DNA of 64,000 bases, taken from NCBI GenBank assembly GCA_017621755.1, contig JAGASL010000041.1:1-64000 (forward strand). The letters run 5' to 3'. Below are positions 60,068-64,000 of the stretch, piece by piece. The notes under the pieces were generated by a model. The model had not been told where the DNA came from. It saw only the letters and a program-made list of their open reading frames with translations, and did no database searches. The stretch comes from Clostridia bacterium (GTDB taxonomy: Bacteria > Bacillota > Clostridia > Oscillospirales > CAG-272). Each line of letters starts with the position of its first letter. Positions within the stretch are counted from its first letter, which is position 1. Both the position numbers and the translations under genes were made by a program.

Positions 60068-60118
60068 TTTTTATTGTAGCACAAAAGGAGTAATTTGTCA
60101 AGGCAATTCGGTTTTTGT

Positions 60119-61081
60119 TTAGAATATCACGCACAGCGGGCCGGGCAGAGAGATGGTTTGCACCAGCCGCTCGAACTTGCCGTTTTCACGGGCGAACACG
60201 GTAACCAGATCAGAGAATTCGTTGGTGCAGATCAACAGCTTGCCATCCGGCGTGACGTTGAAATCACGCGGCGAGGCACCGCCTGAGGGGATGCGGTAAG
60301 AGAGGGTAAGCGTACTTCCTTCACGCCGAAAAACCGTGATGGCATCTAAGCCGCGGTCAGAAACGAACAGCTCGTCCCCCAACACGCGAATAGCGGCGGT
60401 GGTGTTTTTGCCTTCAAAATCGGGTGGCAGGGTCGGCACGGTCTCTAACAGGCGGGAAGAAAGCCCGTCATAGGCGAAGATCGAGACCGAGCAGCTCAGC
60501 TCGTTGGCACAGTAGAGCAGCTTGCCGTCAGGCGAGAAGGCCAGGTGGCGCGGGCCGGCACCGGCCGGTAGAGACAGGCGGCCACATTCCCGCAGGTCGG
60601 GTGTGTAGAGAACGATCGCATCAATGCCCAGGTCGGTTACCAGCAGGTATTTGCCATCCGGCGAATAGCCCACGTAGTGGGTGTGCGCGCATTCCTGCCG
60701 CGTGGGGTGGGGGCCATGCCCCTCGTGCGTGGCAAGCTGGCCGCCCGGCAGGCGGGTCACGTTGCCGGAGAGATAGTTGACCACGTGGGTGATCCCATTG
60801 CGCACCACCAGGTGGCAGGCACACAGGCCACGGGTGGCGTACAGGCCATCGCCCGGGACGGGGTTGCCGCTTGGATCAATATACATGGTCAGCAGGCCGC
60901 TGTGCTTGGTGGCTGAAAAGGGCTGCTTGAGCAGGGCATACATGCGGTCGCCCTCCCGCGCCAGATACATGGGCGCGGGGAGCTTGGTCACGCTTTGCTC
61001 GGCCAGCAGGCCGCTTTCGTCGATCGTGTAGTGATAAATGCCGCCCGCCTCATGGCATGCGGCGATATAAACGTGCTGCAT
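60119..61081 (-). CDS. Lactonase-like seven-bladed propeller protein (6-phosphogluconolactonase/YbhE type, 320 aa)
   Basis: Repeated propeller blades with SPDGKYLLVTDLGIDAIVLY and SPDGKLLYCANELSCSVSIF, and a later TPDGKLLICTNEFSDLVTVF, fit the Pgl/YbhE lactonase family (PF10282). PRHLAFSPDGKL and SPRDFNVTPDGKL are family phrases. It has no signal peptide. The family includes 6-phosphogluconolactonases and proteins of unknown sugar-lactone activity. It is 12 bp downstream of the rRNA methyltransferase gene and probably co-transcribed. Confidence 0.82.
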   Translation of the reverse strand: MQHVYIAACHEAGGIYHYTIDESGLLAEQSVTKLPAPMYLAREGDRMYALLKQPFSATKHSGLLTMYIDPSGNPVPGDGLYATRGLCACHLVVRNGITHVVNYLSGNVTRLPGGQLATHEGHGPHPTRQECAHTHYVGYSPDGKYLLVTDLGIDAIVLYTPDLRECGRLSLPAGAGPRHLAFSPDGKLLYCANELSCSVSIFAYDGLSSRLLETVPTLPPDFEGKNTTAAIRVLGDELFVSDRGLDAITVFRREGSTLTLSYRIPSGGASPRDFNVTPDGKLLICTNEFSDLVTVFARENGKFERLVQTISLPGPLCVIF

Positions 61082-61093
61082 ACGGTTTCTCCT

Positions 61094-62455
61094 TTATTTG
61101 TTACGAAGCCCCTTGGGGTACAGATTTTTGGCCATCCCACCCGAGACCTTGCCTCCGCCAAGCGGGCAGCCCTCTACCATGATCGCGCAATAGCCACCGC
61201 CCAGCTCGCCGGTTGGGATCACCTCGCCGTGCAGGTAGTCGGATAGGCGCTTATCATTCAGCGAAAGAGAAAGGTTGCGCGCAAAGCGCCGGCCATAGGC
61301 CGAAAACAGCTGATGGTGGGGGAAGAGAAGATCCTTTCTTACCTCGCCAACCAGCACGCCTGCGGCAAACACGTTATGCGGCGGCAGCGCCACGGGTGGC
61401 GGCAGGATCAGGTTGCCACGCAGCGCACGCACCGCATCGGCCACCTTGCCATCCCCCCACGCATCGGCAAAGAAGCTGCGCAGGGCAGGCATGGCTGATT
61501 TAGGCGGTGCCTCGCTTGTGTCACGGTAGGCAGGCGCCTCGGCACGCTCGCCCTGCCCGTCTCTTTGCAGCAGGGCCAGGTATTGCCCCTCGCCGGGGGC
61601 GATGTGTGGGTAAAAGCGGCGCGTGCAGGATAGGTCAAGCCCGCTATAGGTGATGCCGGGCGCGGTATGCCGGCAAAGTGCCTCTGCCACCGGGCAGAGA
61701 TGAAAATCAGGGTGCTTTTCTAAAAAGGCGGCCACCTGCGCCTCATTTTCCTCGATGGCAAAGGTGCAGGTAGAATACAGCAGATAGCCACCCGGTGCCA
61801 CGGTCTTGGCAGCATTCTCTAAAATCTCAGTCTGCCGTGCCGCGCAATGGCGCACGGTCTCCTCGCTCCAATCGGCCAGCGCCTCCTCGCTTTTACGGAA
61901 CATGCCCTCGCCAGAGCAGGGGGCATCGACCAGCACCAGGTCAAAAAAGCCGGGGTACCAGGCGCCAAGCGTCTCGCTATCGGTATTCAGCACCAACGCG
62001 TTGGGAATGCCTAACCGTTCAACGTTGCCAACCAGCAGCTTGCAGCGCGCCGGCACGTATTCGTTAGAAACCAGAAGCCCCTCGCTGCCGATGGCGGCGG
62101 CCAGCTGGGCGCTTTTGCCACCCGGCGAGGCGCACACGTCCAGCACGCGCCACCCGGGTGCAACCGTCAGCGCATTGAGCGTGGCCATGGCGCCGGGGTC
62201 CTGGGAATAGACCATCCCCGCGTGGTGAAAGGGGTGGGTGCCGATCTTTTCTTCCTCGTGGTAAAAGCCGTCAGATGTATAGGGGATGCTTCGCGCAGGG
62301 ATATGCGAGATCGCGGAAAAATCCTCTACGCGGCATTTTATCGTATTCACACGGAAGGCGTGACGCGCGGGCATTTCGGTCATCTCGCGGTAAAAGGCGG
62401 GATAATCAGCCCCCAAAAGTCCCTCCATGCGTTTGGCAAAGGCGGATGGCAGCAT
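61094..62455 (-). CDS. rsmF: 16S rRNA (cytosine-C5) methyltransferase RsmF-like (453 aa)
   Basis: A class I SAM methyltransferase with VLDVCASPGGKSAQLAAAIG (SAM site), LVLVDAPCSGEGMFRK (catalytic PCSGEG Cys), and LLYSTCTFAIEENEAQVAAF (second Cys, STCT). The start ATG at 62455 is preceded by GGAGG. The C-terminal third (LFSAYGRRFARNLSLSLNDK) is the RsmF PUA-like region. It makes m5C in 16S rRNA. Longer reading frames extend through the divergent promoter region and are not used. Confidence 0.9.
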   Translation of the reverse strand: MLPSAFAKRMEGLLGADYPAFYREMTEMPARHAFRVNTIKCRVEDFSAISHIPARSIPYTSDGFYHEEEKIGTHPFHHAGMVYSQDPGAMATLNALTVAPGWRVLDVCASPGGKSAQLAAAIGSEGLLVSNEYVPARCKLLVGNVERLGIPNALVLNTDSETLGAWYPGFFDLVLVDAPCSGEGMFRKSEEALADWSEETVRHCAARQTEILENAAKTVAPGGYLLYSTCTFAIEENEAQVAAFLEKHPDFHLCPVAEALCRHTAPGITYSGLDLSCTRRFYPHIAPGEGQYLALLQRDGQGERAEAPAYRDTSEAPPKSAMPALRSFFADAWGDGKVADAVRALRGNLILPPPVALPPHNVFAAGVLVGEVRKDLLFPHHQLFSAYGRRFARNLSLSLNDKRLSDYLHGEVIPTGELGGGYCAIMVEGCPLGGGKVSGGMAKNLYPKGLRNK

Positions 62456-62479
62456 GCTTCCTCCATCGTTTTTTCTTTT

Positions 62480-62508
62480 ATTGTAGCACATCCCCACGCC
62501 GTTTGCAA
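62480..62508 (-). promoter_or_regulatory. Promoter of the rsmF operon
   Basis: Minus-strand TTGCAA at 62503-62508, 17-bp spacer, TACAAT at 62480-62485 with extended TGC. Confidence 0.78.
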
Positions 62509-62559
62509 GGTGGGTATAAAAAATATCGCGCGGTGCATACTGTTGGTGAGGTGATGAGG

Positions 62560-62763
62560 ATGAATGAAAAGAATCAGCTACCAAGCTTAAAGCTACCAGC
62601 CGGTACGCCCTGGTCCGGCAAGAAGGAATGCCCACCGAGGAAGGCGCCGGATCCGAACGACCCACCCGTGCCCGACCCCACCGTGCCCAACCGCGCGCAT
62701 ACCGAAATGCGCACCACCTTCCCGCCTGAGCTGCCGCATAAGGAGCAGCCGCGGGAGCTGTAA
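62560..62763 (+). CDS. Proline-rich small protein (67 aa)
   Basis: The ATG at 62560 has GAGG eight bases upstream; the ATG at 62554 is also possible. The peptide starts MNEKNQLPSLKLPAGTPWSG and contains KKECPPRKAPDPNDPPVPDP, then TVPNRAHTEMRTTFPPELPH: about one Pro in four residues, no hydrophobic segment, and one Cys. It must be largely unfolded. It is divergent from rsmF and has its own terminator. No family is recognised. The third-position bias fits coding DNA of this genome. Confidence 0.55.
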   Translation: MNEKNQLPSLKLPAGTPWSGKKECPPRKAPDPNDPPVPDPTVPNRAHTEMRTTFPPELPHKEQPREL

Positions 62764-62765
62764 GA

Positions 62766-62796
62766 AATAAGCGGGAAGAGATTCTTCCCGCTTATT
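62766..62796. terminator. Shared terminator between the proline-rich and AraC genes
   Basis: AATAAGCGGGAAG / CTTCCCGCTTATT stem with short loop, T-run following, about 62766-62796. Confidence 0.8.
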
Positions 62797-63667
62797 TTTT
62801 TTCTATCGCGCGTACTGAGCGCGCATATTCGCTGGGCGCCATGCCGGTCACGGAACGAAACTGGCGTGAAAAATAGTGAATGCTGTCATAGCCCAGCAGC
62901 TCGGCGATCTGCGTAAGGCTGTAATTGCCCTCGCGGATGTAGACCTTGGCGGCATCGATTCGCAGGCGGATCAGGTAGGCCATGGCGCCCATACCGGCGC
63001 GTGCGCGAAAGGCCGCCTTGACGGTCGATTCGCTGACCCCGGCATAGTGCGCCAGGTCAGAAAGCGTGAGCGGCGCGGCAAGATTTTTTTGCATATGGTC
63101 GGCCAGCTGCAAAAACAGGTCTCCCTCTATACGGTGGCGCAGGGTAGAGGACTGGGCGGCCGGCTCGCTGCGCAGCAACAGGATCAGCAGCTCCTCCAAA
63201 TAGGCGCGGATCAGCTGCTCTGCCCCTAAGGGAGAAGTCTCGCGCTTTTCCATCTTCATAATGCCGGGGTTGCCCAGCGGGGTGGAAAACACCGCCTCAC
63301 TTTCCCGCAGGATGCCGGAGATCAGCTCTCGGCTTCGTTGCCCCAGCTTGGCGTGCAGGCCGCGAAAGGCCGCCATCGCCGGTGAGGGGGAAGAAAAGGA
63401 GAGTACCACCAGGTTCGGAGCTACGATGCCGTTGGCACGCAGGGTGTGCCATTCGTTGGGCTCGTGAAAAAGGATCTCGCCGCGGCAAAGGCGGATCTCT
63501 CGCTCGCCGGCCGTGGCAATGATCTCGCCCCGGTCAACGTATACGCATTCCCAAAAATCGTGTGCCTCGCCCGGATAAGCGTAGCTTTTAGAGTATTCAA
63601 AATAATGCACGGTATACAGCTTGTCAACCGCAATGTCGCGCATCAGCTCTGTTCCCTCGTATCCCAT
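62792..63667 (-). CDS. AraC-family regulator, divergent from a sugar kinase-like gene
   Basis: The start ATG at 63667 has GGAGG seven bases upstream. The 291-residue protein has a cupin sensor (GEAHDFWECVYVDRGEIIAT, GEILFHEPNEWHTLRANG) and C-terminal double helix-turn-helix (LTLSDLAHYAGVSESTVKAA, SLTQIAELLGYDSIHYFSRQ). Its promoter is at 63687-63715. It is head-to-head with the kinase-like gene at 63847 and should control it. AraC membership is certain; the ligand is unknown. Confidence 0.88.
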   Translation of the reverse strand: MGYEGTELMRDIAVDKLYTVHYFEYSKSYAYPGEAHDFWECVYVDRGEIIATAGEREIRLCRGEILFHEPNEWHTLRANGIVAPNLVVLSFSSPSPAMAAFRGLHAKLGQRSRELISGILRESEAVFSTPLGNPGIMKMEKRETSPLGAEQLIRAYLEELLILLLRSEPAAQSSTLRHRIEGDLFLQLADHMQKNLAAPLTLSDLAHYAGVSESTVKAAFRARAGMGAMAYLIRLRIDAAKVYIREGNYSLTQIAELLGYDSIHYFSRQFRSVTGMAPSEYARSVRAIEKK

Positions 63668-63686
63668 AAGCACCTCCGTTTTTTCT

Positions 63687-63715
63687 ATTATAGCATGCAT
63701 GACCAAAAATGTAAA
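63687..63715 (-). promoter_or_regulatory. Promoter of the AraC gene at 62792
   Basis: Minus-strand TTTACA at 63710-63715, 17-bp spacer, TATAAT at 63687-63692 with extended TGC. Confidence 0.8.
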
Positions 63716-63785
63716 TATTTTGTCGGATTTTATCAATACTTTTTCATCAAGAATGCTATAATCAAGATGAAAAACAAAAAATATA

Positions 63786-63814
63786 TTGCAAACCCGCCAT
63801 AGTAGTAGTATAAT
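63786..63814 (+). promoter_or_regulatory. Promoter of the kinase-like gene
   Basis: TTGCAA at 63786-63791, 17-bp spacer, TATAAT at 63809-63814. Confidence 0.78.
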
Positions 63815-63846
63815 AAAAAGGAAATTGATTATGGAGGCTTTGCGGA

Positions 63847-64000
63847 ATGGAGCTTACTGTGAACGAAATTCTTCACCATTTTGCTGCTCAGCTGGATGAC
63901 GACCAGCCGGTTCCTTATGGCAACGGGCATATTAATTCTACCTTTGTGGTTGGTAAAAAGACCAGATACATCCTGCAAAAGATCAATACCAACGTATTCC
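63847..64000 (+). CDS. Phosphotransferase-family (N-acetylhexosamine kinase-like) gene, 3' part beyond window
   Basis: The ATG at 63847 has GGAGG nine bases upstream. The 51 visible residues contain GNGHINSTFVVGKKTRYILQ and KINTNVF, matching the start of NahK-like aminoglycoside phosphotransferase-fold kinases (GxxNxTYxV, YILQRINTxVF). These kinases phosphorylate N-acetylhexosamines at C1. The gene is cut by the right edge, and it is divergent from an AraC regulator gene. The kinase call is from the N-terminal pattern alone. Confidence 0.7.
   Translation, partial: MELTVNEILHHFAAQLDDDQPVPYGNGHINSTFVVGKKTRYILQKINTNVF

Overview
The window looks like chromosome from an anaerobic, probably gut-living Clostridia species (Bacillota). 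Signs of this are Shine-Dalgarno sites of the AGGAGG type, many sigma-A promoters with TATAAT boxes and an extended -10 (often TGCTATAAT), pyruvate phosphate dikinase, a SleB-type spore cortex hydrolase, tRNA genes with encoded CCA, and many solitary carbohydrate enzymes each with its own AraC-type regulator. The order or family cannot be fixed by reading alone. Most genes are GC-rich at third positions. The sigma factor gene at 17.5-19.1 kb and the SGNH hydrolase at 49.3-50.0 kb are clearly more AT-rich and may be imported.

1-8 kb: the 5' 367 codons of an O-acetylhomoserine sulfhydrylase gene (metY type) run off the left edge. It is preceded by an apparent attenuation leader: a 44-residue peptide dense in Met and Cys codons followed by an intrinsic terminator. 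Next come a 44-residue XRE helix-turn-helix stub and a DUF6061-like small protein, then a three-gene operon (HtrA-like lipoprotein protease, CvpA-like membrane protein, 1026-residue secreted InlB-repeat protein). 8-15 kb: an EamA transporter and a complete peptide ABC transporter operon in the order oppB-C-D-F-A. 15-31 kb: a DUF4838-type protein, a palindromic intergenic repeat, an ECF sigma factor with a long C-terminal extension, an SGNH hydrolase, an EamA transporter, an ECF sigma/membrane-serpin pair, an AraC regulator divergent from an ADP-ribosylglycohydrolase, two tandem lipoproteins, a large putative glycosidase and an SDR oxidoreductase.

31-47 kb: tRNA-Glu with an unusual downstream palindromic region, sleB-like, adenine phosphoribosyltransferase-like and DUF1846 genes, a dense array of mini-hairpins, and two AraC-associated sugar loci. 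These include a DUF5696-like glycosidase, a Gfo/Idh/MocA oxidoreductase with a GNAT acetyltransferase, and a GH43/RpiB/TIM-barrel isomerase operon. They are followed by a zinc-ribbon lipoprotein and ppdK. 47-64 kb: a DUF4886 lipoprotein, tRNA-Arg, an AT-rich SGNH hydrolase, an EamA transporter, metallophosphoesterase plus AEC transporter, MFS transporter, AraC divergent from GH39 and GH78 enzymes, a class 3 lipase, tRNA-Gly followed by a small peptide gene boxed by inverted repeats, a lactonase-like propeller, an RsmF-type rRNA methyltransferase, a proline-rich small protein, and an AraC regulator divergent from a sugar kinase-like gene that runs off the right edge.

The main theme is scavenging of diverse plant or host glycans by many small, separately switched loci. 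Five AraC regulators each sit head-to-head with one sugar-related gene. The most unusual signals are the Met/Cys leader peptide at metY (1290-1424), the inverted-repeat-boxed 29-residue peptide at 59.9-60.07 kb, the ECF sigma/serpin pair, inverted copies of tRNA 3' ends downstream of two tRNA genes, and the mini-hairpin array at 35.17-35.34 kb.
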